Assembly (NCBI RefSeq): GCF_002878395.1
Contig: NC_061111.1
Location: 21,536,901 to 21,600,900, forward strand
Direction of reading: 5' to 3'
Source: Capsicum annuum
Lineage: Eukaryota > Streptophyta > Magnoliopsida > Solanales > Solanaceae
Length of the DNA stretch: 64,000 nucleotides
In this document: positions 22,803 to 34,242 of the stretch, piece by piece
Layout: every line of letters begins with the position of its first letter
How positions within the stretch are numbered: the first letter of the stretch is position 1
Notes under the pieces: generated by a model
Database searches by the model: none
Told to the model about the DNA's origin: nothing
Seen by the model: only the letters and a program-made list of their open reading frames with translations
Program-made: the position numbers and the translations under genes

Positions 22803-23432
22803 AGCATCTAGTACCCCTGAACTATGATGAAATTTGCTACGATACACTCCAACTTCACGGGAGTCGTCCTATTATCCCAAACTAAATTTTAGCTATTTTT
22901 ATCAACCTTTTCAGCTGACATACATACACCTTTTATCAATCTTTTTATACATAATACATAAACATGCCATTTAACTTGTCCTCAAATCACATCTATAACC
23001 TCTAATTTGGGATGTGCACAAGTAGCCACTTAAACTTGTATAAAGTTGAACAAATAGACGCAGGCGTCCTATGTGGCATAATACACGTAGAACGCCACAT
23101 AGGACAAGAATTGGCCTTGTAGGATGTCACATAGGACGTTTGTGTCTACTTGTTTAATATTATACAAGTTTAAGTGCCTAGTTGTACACACCCAAAGTTG
23201 AAGGTCATAAATGTGATTTGAGACCAAGTTAAAGAGCATGTTTATGTATTGTGTTATCTTTTTAGCTGACGTGACGCCTTTGGCGTAGGCCTCATTTTAT
23301 GTAATAAAGATGTCATATCAGCACAAAGAGGTGACAAAAATACACCAAAATTGAGTTAGGCGGTAATAGAATCCTTTGAAGTTGAAGTGTATTGTAGCAA
23401 CTTTGGCCATAATTCGGGGTGATACTGGATGG
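22803..23432. mobile_element. Nested MITEs downstream of the P450 gene
   Basis: The outer element's arms are 'acgatacactccaacttcac' (about 22838) and 'gttgaagtgtattgtagcaa' (about 23382), inverted. Inside, at about 22958-23262, sits a copy of the foldback MITE found at 19565-19858, with arms 'aaacatgccatttaacttgt' and 'gttaaagagcatgtttatgt'. No coding sequence. Confidence 0.7.
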
Positions 23433-23664
23433 TTATTTCGCCATATATTCAAAAGTAAGTTTGCCATATATTCAAAGTAAGTTTCTGACACGTAAAATAT
23501 TTTAAATTTAATAATGAGAGGATCAAAATTCAAACAGTAGGATCAAAATTTTCAAAGAAATGCATAAATGGGGTTAGGCTAAGATTTGCATGAAGCCTAG
23601 CTTTAGATTATAGAGATATAAATGTTAATATTTCATAGCAAAGTTAACTTATTTAATAAGCAAC

Positions 23665-25169
23665 GCAAAATATTTTTTGGATCCCTAAGATGGACACTTT
23701 TACTTACATGTTTGTCATCTGGACCCCTGAACCCACTAAAAAACAACATTTTAAACACATTTTTGGAGAGTGTAACACACTCTCCCACGTCAGCTGCCAC
23801 GTGTGCCACATCACCTACCACGTGTGTCATGTCACCTGCCACATCATTTTCAAGTATTTCATGAAATTCAAAGTCATTTTTAAAATGCTACATGACAAAT
23901 TAAATATTAAAATTAATTTAATTAAATAAAAAAAATTATAAATTGTAGAAAAATTTAAATAATCATGTTTTAAATTAAATATCCAAATAATTAAATTATA
24001 AAATGTCATTTAATTTATTTTTGCTCACAAATTAAATATCAAATTCATTTCAAATAATTAAATTTCTTTTCCAACTAAATTAAATTTTTAACTATAAATT
24101 TATAAATACAAACATAATGAATTTTTGAATTTTAAATTTGAATATTTTTAACAAATTCACAAAAACTTTAAATTTTTTCAAGCTTAATCCCAAAAAATAT
24201 AAAAAGATTCAAATTTTAATTTTAATTCAAAAAAAAACGTAAAGATATTGAATTGAGAGGAAATTTTTTAAAAAAAATTGAAGGTGGTGTTGGGGAGGGG
24301 GAGGGGGTGAGGGGTTGGGNNNNNNNNNNNNNNNNNNNNNNNNNNNNNNNNNNNNNNNNNNNNNNNNNNNNNNNNNNNNNNNNNNNNNNNNNNNNNNNNN
24401 NNNNNNNNNNNNNNNNNNNGGGGGTTGGACGGGGCTGGGATGGGGGAAAAGGATTGGACGAGGCTGGGTAGGGTGTGGAGGCTGGGGTGGGAGGGGCTAG
24501 GTGGGGTGTGTGGGGTTGGGAATGGGCTGGGGTAGGGTGGGGAAGGGCTGAACGGGTGTTGGGGTGGGGTGGGGGGCTGGAAGAGACTGGGGTGGGGTGG
24601 GAGGGGCTAGACGAGGCTGGGTGGGGTGAGATGAGGCTGGGTGAGGACGGGCTGGGGTGGGTTGGGGAAGGACTGGATGGGTGTTGGGATTGGGTGGAGT
24701 GGGGGGATGGAAGGGGCTGGGGGTGGGGTGGGGAGGGGCTAAATGGGGTTTGGTGGGGTGTGGGGTTGGACGGGGCTAGGTGGGGGGTGGGGACGGGCTG
24801 GGATGGGATGGATTAGTTTTTTTTTATTTTTTTATAATTTATTATTTTTAAATTTTTAAAAATATTTTTAAATTAGAAAAGATGGAGGGAAAAACCCTTT
24901 TTTAATTATTTTTTTAATTTTAATATTATTTTATAATTAAAATTATTCATTATTTTAATATAAAATTGGTCAAAAATTGACCTCCACTCGCACCCCCAGG
25001 CGAGTGACTACACACTCCTTGTCCTAGTCAGCCATTTAATGCCACATAGGAAAAGTCAAAGGGCTCAAAATATAGCTTTTTAGTGGATTCAGGGGATGAC
25101 AAACATGTAAATAGAAGTGTTCAACTTACAAAATCGACATAGTACAAGGGTCCAGAAGAGCATTTTGCC
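23665..25169. mobile_element. MULE-like non-autonomous element with G-rich core
   Basis: A perfect 10-bp direct repeat AATAAGCAAC flanks it (23655-23664 and 25170-25179). The ends are inverted: GCAAAATATTTTTTGGATCC on the left and, inward from the right, GGCAAAATGCTCTTCTGGAC. A second paired block lies about 40-90 bp in, containing 'acatgtttgtcatc' on both sides. A 9-10 bp target duplication fits Mutator-like elements. The interior carries ACGT-core words (cacgtcagctgccacgtgtg, about 23787) and the G-rich block; no protein is encoded. Confidence 0.8.
24283..24811 (+). repeat. G-rich degenerate minisatellite with assembly gap
   Basis: Repeated GGGGTGGGG and GGGCTGGG words on one strand for over 400 bp, interrupted by exactly 100 N at 24320-24419. 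The many runs of three or more G with short spacers could form G-quadruplexes, and the gap probably reflects sequencing or assembly trouble here. The glycine-tryptophan-rich open frames at 24253-24816 are by-products. Confidence 0.85.
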
Positions 25170-25179
25170 AATAAGCAAC

Positions 25180-25446
25180 AATAGGTGTGAGCTACACACA
25201 CGTGTGTGTATATATATACTAGATATTGAACCAATACTTTAAGTTTAAGAAAAATAAATGATTATAATTTTCTCTCTATATATATATGTGTGTGTGTATG
25301 TATGTATGTATTAGTGTAAATAAATTTTTAGCATCAAGATCATTTATTTATTATAGCATGTAGTCTGGCTTTCATTTAAGAACCACAAATCTCAATTTTA
25401 TTACTTATAAATATTCTTATATAACATGATAATAAAAAGTTTTTTA
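25180..25446. other. Microsatellites, no gene
   Basis: Short runs 'cacacacgtgtgtgtatata' (25196) and 'tatatatgtgtgtgtgtatg' (25281) in AT-rich DNA. Confidence 0.6.
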
Positions 25447-25691
25447 CTCCCTCCGTTCATTTTTATTTGGTTACTATATTAAAAATAATTATTCAATTTT
25501 ATTGGTCCATTTTGAATAATTAAGAGATAACTTATCATTTTGTGAATATTTATTATCAAATACTCTTCATTTTTCAACGCTTAGATGACTTATAATTAAT
25601 ATGGATAATATAGTAAAAATATTTTTTTATTTATTATTTCTTAAAAAAATATAATAAGTCAAAATAAATAAGTAAAGATGGATACAGAAAG
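25447..25691. mobile_element. Small MITE with CTCCCTCCGT end
   Basis: Inverted ends CTCCCTCCGTTCATTTTTAT and, from the right, CTTTCTGTATCCATCTTTAC, with TA on both sides. This is the widespread plant Stowaway-like pattern. About 245 bp, non-coding. Confidence 0.6.
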
Positions 25692-25766
25692 TACTTCACA
25701 TTGTATGTTACTTAAATTAAATTCCACATCAATTAGTATATAGATTGTAGTATCATTATAAAATAT

Positions 25767-26237
25767 GAAGAAAGTTCATCACCTAATTTACTTTTTAAAG
25801 TTTAACAAATTATATTTTAAAAAATATATGTGGACATTGTGAAAAGCTTATATCTAAAATTACTTGAGAATAGTGTTAGGGGCCGTTTGGTTTGTGAGAC
25901 TAGAGTCAATAATCCCGAGATAAAATAATAATCCCGGGATAAAAATGTAACTCACTCGTTTGGTTGTAAATATTTGGGATAACTTATCCCGGGACTAATT
26001 ATAAGTTGTCCACCCAAATAGTGGGATAGCAATCCCGAAATTATTTTTCTTTGGTATAAAATTATACAAGAACAAAAATATACCCTCTTGGGATTGTTAT
26101 GTATAATTAAATTATATATAATTAAATATAATTAACGTAATTTAACATAATATATTATAATTAAATATATTAACACAATATATATACAATTAAACATAAT
26201 TACCGTCTATATATTCATAATATTATACGTTTGATTG

Positions 26238-26280
<43 letters not shown>

Positions 26281-27270
26281 TAAATAATAAATTATGTTTA
26301 ATTAACGTATAATATTTCATTAATTATGAATATAATATATTACGTAATATATAATTACGTAATATATAACGTATAATATTATGAATATATATACATTAAT
26401 TTTGTTTAATTATATATATATTATGTTAATATATTTAATTATAATATATTATGTTAAATTATATATAATTTAATTATATATAACATAATATATAACGTAA
26501 GATATTCTCACACACACATAAATTATGTTTAATTAACGTATACTATATTCATAAATAAATAAATTTTGAACAGTTTACCGTTCAAAATGGTTGTAAAATA
26601 TATAAATTATGTTTATTTATATATTTTAATTTCTCTAAAAAAATAATAAAAAATTTTAAGAATGAATATATATAAGTTAAATAAGATGGAGGGTATTTTG
26701 GTAATCAATCAATTTATTCCTAAAATTATACCATGCATATTACTTTAAATACAACAAACCAAACACTCAATAAAAAATAATCTCAGCATAACTAATCCCA
26801 GTATAACTTATCTCATCACAACTTATCCCAACATAACTAATCCCGGTATAACTTGTTTTCAAACCAACGACCCCTTAATGTAATGATGTCTCTTTTATTT
26901 TTATTATCCTACTCTATTAATTATTATATACAGCACCCGAATGTGGGGTAAAAATTTATTTTACTTTCTTGTGAACATTTTTATTTGAATAAATTAAAAT
27001 TAAAATTTCACCAAACAAAAAGGGAATAGAAATGAATAGTATTTTCACCGTACAGACACTCTACTTAAATATAGATCAATCATTTATTTAGCACTGACAT
27101 AACATTTGTGGAGAACTGTGATGGACATCGTGGGTCCACTATAAACTCTACAACTTAGGATACAATTGACATATGTTGAAAGAAGCTTGATTTTATTGTC
27201 ATTAGAAGTTTATGGACAAATTTTAAAGCTTATAGCATAAGCTAATAATGTAGACTTTTTTTGAAATGAC
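25767..27270 (+). repeat. Tandem duplication, copy A (contains a MITE)
   Basis: Starts GAAGAAAGTTCATCACCTAA and runs to 'ttttttgaaatgac'. Without its 1-kb MITE it is about 505 bp and matches copy B (27271-27813) along its length, head to tail. Non-coding. Confidence 0.88.
25879..26874. mobile_element. Harbinger/Tourist-type MITE, 996 bp
   Basis: Terminal inverted repeats GGGGCCGTTTGGTTTG (left) and, from the right, GGGGTCGTTGGTTTGA, flanked by TTA on both sides (25876-25878 and 26875-26877), the PIF/Harbinger target duplication. Subterminal 'aatcccgggataa' words recur at both ends. The interior is extremely AT-rich with a (TA)n run at about 26243-26276. It is absent from copy B of the host duplication. 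Confidence 0.88.
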
Positions 27271-27813
27271 GAAGAAAGTTCATCACCTAATTTAATTTTT
27301 AAAGTTTAACAAATTATAGTTAGAAAATGTATGTGGACATTGTGAAAAACTTAAATCTAAAATTACTTGCGAATAGTGCTGATGTAATGATGTCTCTTTT
27401 ATTTTTATTATCCTACTCTATTAATTAATGATGTCTCTTTTATTTTTATTATCCTACTCTATTAATTATTTGATACAGCACCCGAATGTAAGGGAAAAAT
27501 TAATTTTACTTTCTTGTGAACATTTTTATTTGAATAAAATAAAATTAAAATTTCACCAAACAAAAAGGAATAGAAATGAATAGTATTTTCACCGTACAAA
27601 CACTCTACTTAAATATAGATCAATCATTTATTTAGCACTGACACTGTTGTGGAGAATTGTGATGGATACTGTGGGTCCACTAAGATATCTACAACTTAGG
27701 ATACAATTGACATAGATTGAAAGAAGCTTGGTTTTATTGCCATTAGAAGTTTATGGACAAATTTTAAAGCTTATAGCATAAGCTAAATAATGTCGACTTT
27801 TTTTGAAATGACG
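27271..27813 (+). repeat. Tandem duplication, copy B (no MITE)
   Basis: Starts GAAGAAAGTTCATCACCTAA exactly where copy A ends. At the MITE position it reads 'gaatagtgctgatgtaatga', the unoccupied site. It also has an internal duplication of about 40 bp: 'gatgtctcttttatttttat' occurs at 27388 and again at 27428. Confidence 0.88.
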
Positions 27814-29780
27814 AAACTACCCTTGATCGTCCTCCGTACTCACTCTTCTATACACTCTTCTATACAGTACTAGATGGCCCGTGCCCGTCCACATGCCCAA
27901 ATTATTTGTTCTATTTGCAAACATCAGATGTGTCTGGAAAAAAATCAAGATTCAACACCATGGAAGCATGTCATAAAGAAAACTCAAACTGAAAATTTGA
28001 AAGTAGATCAACATTTCCAACAATTTAAAGTAACAGCCAGTTGCTTTTAATATTTGCATAACAACTACCATAGAACTGAATTCCAAGCAAAATAAAAGAC
28101 CAATAGATTTGAATAAGAACTGCTAACCAGCAAAAATATTAATAGTTGTTCAACACCTCAACGGAACCTCCAACACCAGAAATCATCAAGTCGGTCACTG
28201 TAGTAACTACACCATTCTTGACATATGATATGAAAGGATTAGATAGTTCAAGAAGAAAAATGTGACTTCAAGAGAAGTGTGGCAACTCAGCGTGTCCGAC
28301 CATCAATACTATTGTTTGTTATTGTTCATCTCTCACTCTCTGCTGGCTCTGTCTCACTCCTTGGTAGATGCATCTTCTTCCTGCTCTTTCCTTTTATTAA
28401 TTGCTATTAGTTGTTGTTTCTTCTCTGGTTTCATTTTGCTTTTATGTTATTTTCCTTTGATGTTTAAAAAAAGTCGAAATGAAATGAAACATTAATTCTT
28501 GCATATATTGAATACCAATGATCGTAAAGGTAATATATGCGAGAAAGAGAAGAGGAAAACTCACCAAAACAGCAATCAGTAACAGTTAACATAAGCTTCA
28601 AAGTAAATCCAATTTGAATGGAACTTACTAATTGTATGAACATCCAAAGAAAAATGAACATAAACTGAACATGATGATAGTAAATCAAAGCAGTGGGAAA
28701 AATGATTCATTCTTACCTTGATTATGGATCTAGATTTGCCTTTTGACGTACTGTACCTAGTGATTGTTGTAAGGAGAGTAAAAGGGGGAGGTGGTTTAAC
28801 TCCTCTATGGGTATATAAAAAAAAAAAAGATTGGCACGTACTAATGGATAGTACACGTGTTTTAACGGTTGAAAGTAGCAGTAGAAGCATCACTTAAAAA
28901 TGAAAATTTCAAGAATGTCCCTAGACGACGAAAGTCTCACTTATTATATAGTAATCAAAATAGCTGCTGGAGTAGGAAGAGAATATGATGGCATGCTTGT
29001 ATTTGTTTTTTTTGAAATTGAAACTGAAGCAGGCTTGTATGTGTCGATTCTTAATATTTCCATTTGTTAAAAGCTACGGAAGCCTCCTTCAATCGAAGAG
29101 CAAGTTGAGAAAGGAATGCCTAAGAATCCGACAAGAAACAATCGAAAACAAGAAAAGTTAACAAATACCCAAAAGAAATAGAAGAACAACACAAAATCAA
29201 AAAAATGTGGTTACCAGTAAAGGCAACCACCAATCCATCATCATCATTGAGTCTTACTTTCTTTCATTTAGTTAGGCGTGGTAATGGATCTCGCTCGAAA
29301 GAGACTCTTCCCCTACTCAATTGGAATGACTCTTACACAGGGTCCAATAACTCAAGATGCTGCTGCCAGTGCTTATCAGATCATAAGTTATTTATTGCTT
29401 AACGAAAAAATGGATAAGAGAACGAATGTTAAAAGCACGCGTAAACGCACTAATGCTAAGGACTGGTGCGCATAGCTCTTTCTGTCAGCTCCCAAATTAG
29501 CAAAGCACCAACACTCTTTGAAGTTTGCTCATTTAACAAACATTTTCATCCGGACAACTCAACACCAAAATTTCTCATCAAAAAACTGCAATGATTCGAA
29601 CTGAATACATGGCTCAGTTTCCCCAAAACATTCACATGAAAGTTGGAACTAATAGTTTGTACTTCCAAATACCACAAGATCATCACGCAAAAGAATGTTG
29701 AAGAAGAAAGAAAGAAAAAAGGAACTTACCATTATTTGCTGAAGAAGAGGAAGTTCAGAAGGAAAGGAATTTAATATAGA
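27814..29780. other. Intergenic; no clear gene
   Basis: Contains 'actagatggcccgtgcccgt' (27870), a phrase like the ends of some plant Helitrons, and at 28140-28262 a minus-strand frame (LSNPFISYVKNGVVTTVTDL, MISGVGGSVEVLN) that looks protein-like but that I cannot name. The remaining short open frames (28262-28495, 28576-28893, 29205-29475) show no domain. Possibly part of the same captured-fragment block as 29783-31393. Confidence 0.35.
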
Positions 29781-29782
29781 GG

Positions 29783-30041
29783 ATGCTTGTCAGTAACACC
29801 CAACACCCAACTGAATTTCTCATAGATCTGACAGCACATCTAGCTTTGTTAGGTTTAGAGAAGCAAATCCATTTATTTGACAACAGTATCTCAGCGCAAC
29901 TATGTCTAGTCAACCACAACAACGCGGACGTCCAGTAGTTGTGCCAAACTCCTGCCCAACAAAACGAAGGAGGTCACCACCTTTGCCCATGATTTCTGTT
30001 GGAAAAGGATCAGAACCAACTCGTGTGGTATATGCCTTAAC
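29783..30041 (-). pseudogene. Adenylosuccinate synthetase exon fragment
   Basis: After an acceptor (CCTGCAG|GTTAAG) at 30041 the minus strand reads [37 protein letters not shown] and RPRCCG, then TGA at 29910-29912 where the family has W, then LDIVALRYC, QINGFASLNLTKLDVLSDL, another TGA, and EIQLGVG. This matches the substrate-binding part of plastid adenylosuccinate synthetase, the enzyme that joins IMP and aspartate on the way to AMP. Two nonsense codons, R to C in GRPRRCG, and the lack of any other exon mark it as a dead fragment. It sits directly after aconitase exons in the same orientation. Confidence 0.8.
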
Positions 30042-30464
30042 CTGCAGGAAAAGCATCAGTTAAAAATGCTCAATGTTTACAGTTCTAAGCTTAAAATGCA
30101 ATAAAAGCCAACTAAAAGACCATGCATTGAATTGGTTCCAAAGAGCTATTTGATACGAGGATCATATTATTCTGGCAAAGATTTGGGTGCATTGCACGTT
30201 TAACTGATCGACAACAATAGATGTACTGCAATATATTTTTGGAAAGATATAGGTAGTTTTTCCGTCCACAATATTAGCTAGACTTAGAACGCAGAAGGAA
30301 ACTATCTCAGCACAGAAAGTTCATTCCTCCAGCAAATTATGCCGAAAGATGGTATTTCAATAAACCATAATGTAGGATTTGGATTTCCACAGACCATGGT
30401 TAGCACTGGATATCAATCTAAGAAAAATGAGGGACAGGTCCTCGTCTAATTGATCTTAGCATAC

Positions 30465-31393
30465 CGTTCCTGCAAGTGCATATGCGACAACCAGCGGCGG
30501 CGAAGCAAGATAATTAGCTCTTGTTAGAGGGTGAACACGGCCTTCAAAGTTCCGATTTACAGAAAGCACAGCTGCAACTTCAATGTCTGAAAAAAGAATC
30601 CCAAGAAACATCATCAACATAGGCAAGCATTTTTTCTTGCTAAAACATGACCTGCTCAAGCAGCCTGAATGCCATGGAGCGCCATGTGAAAGTGCTACAT
30701 AAAGTCACAACATGGGGCACCAAGTGAAAGTACTACAGATTGGACAGTACTTAAAAGGAAAAATAGCAAGGGTCAAGTAATAAATTGGAAAGTACCATTG
30801 TCAGTGATGGCAGAAGCAACTGATTCATCAAGGTCTCTAGAATTACCAATACACGTGCAACCATAGCCAACCAAATTGAAGCCCTGCTGGTTCAGGTACT
30901 TCTGTAGACCACTGCAATACAAAGTCATCAATTAACTCGGAGAAAGAAAATAATAATGTTCCATAACACGGGAAGGGCCAAGATAAGTAACAACTGATCA
31001 CAAACATTACCTCTTATGGAGGTATTTTGTAACAGCTCCCGAACCTAGTGCTAGACTTGTTTTTATCCATGGTTTAACCTATTGAATAATCACACAAGTT
31101 AACATAAAAAGCATGCTCCATCTGAAAATAGTTTAGCTCAGGAATCACCCCGTGTGACAAACTACAAGGCTTGTAACATTAGTTTAGGCACTAAAACTAA
31201 CCTCCAAACCTAATTCACAGGCCTTTTTTGGAACAAGACCAGCATGATACTTGGATTAGATGTATTTGTGCAGCTCGTTATAGCAGCTATAACTACACTA
31301 CCATGCTTAAGTTCAGTAGGCAGTCCACGGAATGTGAATTTTGCGACTTTATCTTGCTCTTGCTTGGAGACAGAAAATCCTTGCATGATTACC
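30465..31393 (-). pseudogene. Aconitate hydratase gene fragment (four exons)
   Basis: Minus-strand exons at about 31206-31393 ([37 protein letters not shown]), 31011-31078 (VKPWIKTSLALGSGAVTKYL), 30796-30911 ([38 protein letters not shown]) and 30465-30586 ([35 protein letters not shown]) keep GT...AG introns. They match the middle of aconitase, which isomerises citrate using a 4Fe-4S cluster. Damage: about 7 nt missing after SIML shifts the frame; the cluster motif GCTTCIGNSG has become GCTCIGNSR, losing the CxxC spacing; SGNRNFEG has become SVNRNFEG. The N- and C-terminal exons are absent. Confidence 0.85.
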
Positions 31394-31479
31394 TGGAGGA
31401 AAACTATCAGGCAATTCAACCTGATGATTTTCGTGAGCAACACTGATCACAAACTTGGGCGACCACTTCTCATGTAAAA

Positions 31480-33235
31480 GTTTTGAAGGTTTACATGCAT
31501 AGAACAAATTATTTAGCATGAGAATCACTTGTATTTTTCATACTTAAGTTCAATTATATATTAAGGCAACATATATCAGAGTACAGAACCTCAATAAGCT
31601 GCTCCAGCTAAATATTTAGAACTTTATTAAAGTGAGATTCACCGACACGATCCTTGACATTTTTGAAAAAAGCCATTAGCAAAATCATCAAAGAACCATA
31701 TATGTACCATGCTCACTATTGTGACAAAGAACCATGTATGTACCATCAAACACCTTATAGACAAAAGTTGTACTCCTATTTTGCAATCATACATTTGAAT
31801 GTACAAGAAAAAGAATTAAAGAATAAACAAAAAACATACAACAAGAATCATTACAATTTGCATGTACACATTTCACAAAGAAAACATGGAGAAAATCACA
31901 GAAAATGTATATCCTAAGAAATATAAAATCCACCGAAATTAATCACCATGCAAACTAAAGAAAAGTAACTCCATAATATTAATATCCCAAGTATGAGAAG
32001 ATATGAAGGAGAAAGAAGCACAGTGAAATGGGAGAATTGGGGCTGAAGAGGAAGCAGAGGCGGACCCACGTGGTGTACGGTAATTTTTTAAAAAAATTGT
32101 ATACATAATTGTACACCCTCAATAATTAAATTTGTGTGGGTGCATTGGTTTGGAACTCAAATATTGACATCTTTCTGGCCCGACATCACGTGTTCGATTC
32201 CTGGTTTGAGTCTCTCAATTTTTTCATTCTGTATATACATTTAAATGTCACCAGTTAGGTAGTCACCTCATCTGACCCCATCGACACTATAATTTACAAA
32301 TTAATAGTACCCAAACAAATAAAGAGGAGCAATTTTTCATTTGATACTAATAGGTACACATTTTTTTTTTCATTTTTTTTATTTTTTTATTCAAGTTTGG
32401 GTAATGTTAATTGCTTTTAATATTTACTTGTTGTTTGACAGTGAGTAAAATTTATTTATTTTTTTTTCTTGCTTCTATTTAAGTTCATGAGATTTGATTA
32501 AAAATAAATAAATAAATATTTTTACTTATATTCTTGATGAATTTTTTATTTTGTAGTAATTTGTTATTGATTCTTGTGAATTGAAATGGATAGATATATT
32601 TCTCCTCAATCAAGTTCTAATTTTAAAAACAATTCTTATCGCCTTAGTAAAAGCAAAAAAAGTTTCAAAATCCATTATATTTAAGTACAAATTATAAATA
32701 AAGCATGAGATTTAACAAAATAGACATAAAGGAAAAAAAATATAAACATATGTTTAGTTCAAGACTAATAATATAAATATGAATGATAAATATATGAATA
32801 CAGAAATTATTTTTTTTTATTAAATAAAATATTAATTGTTTAATATTCGTATCTCCAGAAAAACCTCATTGATAAGGGAAAGTATATTTTATAAATTAGA
32901 ATATAAATTATACATTAAACGAGATGAGCGATCAATATAAATTTGAATCTTTATTCAAAACTTATATACGCCTTTAATAATACTGATGCACCCCAAATTT
33001 CAATTCTTGGGTTCGTCTGTGAGAGAAAGAAAACAGTGGTAAATGCAAAAGGAGGAAAAGAATGTAATGAAAGGGTGAACTCACGTTTCAGCGTTTCAGG
33101 ACCACGTGGGAACCTAATGATGTAACACGTACGAGTGTTAATTGTATGAACTTCCAGTTATGCCCTTTGTCATCCAAAAAACTCTCACTTATATATAAGT
33201 GAAATAATAAGTCATAAATTTGCATAGAAATATCC
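31480..33235. other. Intergenic; includes a tRNA-derived SINE-like segment
   Basis: Around 32050-32230 'gcggacccacgtggtg' and a B-box-like GTTCGATTCCTGG followed by a T-rich end suggest a degenerate SINE. Elsewhere it is AT-rich with poly-T tracts near 32350-32470, and I see no gene. The short frames 31654-31917 and 32943-33125 lack recognisable domains. Confidence 0.4.
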
Positions 33236-33239
33236 CAAG

Positions 33240-33470
33240 TTTGTTACTAAATTGGCCACACAACTCCCCATCTTTTTTTTTTTAATTCATTTTTAACTGT
33301 TCATTTTGAAAGCAACATCTTCATCAAATGAAATATTGGGCTAGATAAATTGACACACTACCTATAATGTAGAAACATTCACTAAAAAACTTTCTATTGT
33401 GATCATATGGCGATTCTGCACCTTGACTTTAATTTAGTTCCAATCTTGTTTTTCTTCTTTAGGAAGAAAT
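33240..33470 (+). pseudogene. CYP71D-type P450 remnant: leader and first codons
   Basis: It aligns with 20490-20715 of the intact gene: 'ttttaactgttcattttgaa', 'attgggctagataaattgac', 'gtagaaacattcactaaaaa', then ATG 33409 (MAILHLDFNLVPILFFF) parallel to MEILYIHYNLVSILIFL. After about 18 codons the similarity ends at 'ttctttaggaagaaatgttc'. That last piece resembles the start of exon 2 (GACATGTTCTTCGGTGGA) and may mark a deletion from exon 1 into the I-helix exon, but the match is short. Confidence 0.7.
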
Positions 33471-34242
33471 GTTCTTGGTGGATGTTGGACTTGGGAATTC
33501 CAGAATTTGTGCCAATCAACCGAGCATCATGTTTGAGAATAAGGAGGAATTCCTGAATCTAAGATAAAGTGACGGACATACAAACGAAATTGATTCATCA
33601 TTTTTAACATCTATTGATTCATCATTTTTAACATCTATTCATCCTGTAATTTCAATCAACCGAGCAACTTTTGGATAAAACTATTAAACTAATAAGAGTT
33701 GTATCCGCCAACTTCACTCAAAAATGGAACTTGATTTTTTGTAGAATCAAATTCGAAAATCATTTCTATTTTGACCATTTCTTAGATTCTATTTTAAAGC
33801 GTTACCCGAGTCGTCGGTGGAACAGAACATCAATCTTGGCAGCAAAGCCTAGATGTGCTTCCTTGGTCCGGACAAATATTGCATTATTCCATGAAATTTA
33901 CGGTGATCCCACTTCATTCCAGAATATAATTATAAATACATTTACAAGAAAAGACCTTACAACGAAGAAGTATAAATGTGAAATGGATATGTACCTCTAG
34001 ACACATCCTAAGTAAACCCAAACTACATACAGGAAAGTTCCTGATCATTCTCCCAAGAGTGATGGAGAAACAATGAAAACTTATCTTTATAAACACCTTG
34101 CATCTAGAGGCTGAATTGTGTGAAGAAACAGCAAGTCGTTCATCGCCTTCTGAACCTTAATTTGGGGTGATTTTGCCGGCATCTTCCAACAAAATGATGT
34201 CAAATTGGCATGAAAAAAAAATGAACGTGGAGACGATCAAGA
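33471..34242. other. PLGG1 3' flank, no other gene
   Basis: AT-rich, including an open frame at 33671-34000 on the plus strand without recognisable domains. A direct repeat 'attcatcatttttaacatct' occurs twice at 33592-33635. Part is presumably the 3' untranslated region of PLGG1. Confidence 0.4.

Noticed and set aside
24253..24816. Glycine/tryptophan-rich open frames
   Set aside because: They are translations of the G-rich repeat and run through the N gap; no domain, no start context.
27840..28960. Small Helitron suggested by 'gatggcccgtgcccgt' and 'ctcacttattatatag'
   Set aside because: I could not pair a TC start with a CTRR end plus hairpin, so the borders are not supported.
32050..32230. 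tRNA gene suggested by a B-box-like GTTCGATTCCTGG
   Set aside because: No cloverleaf or A box at the right distance; a degenerate SINE fits better.
33671..34000. 109-residue plus-strand frame beside PLGG1
   Set aside because: No recognisable motif; it lies in AT-rich 3' flank and is probably chance.
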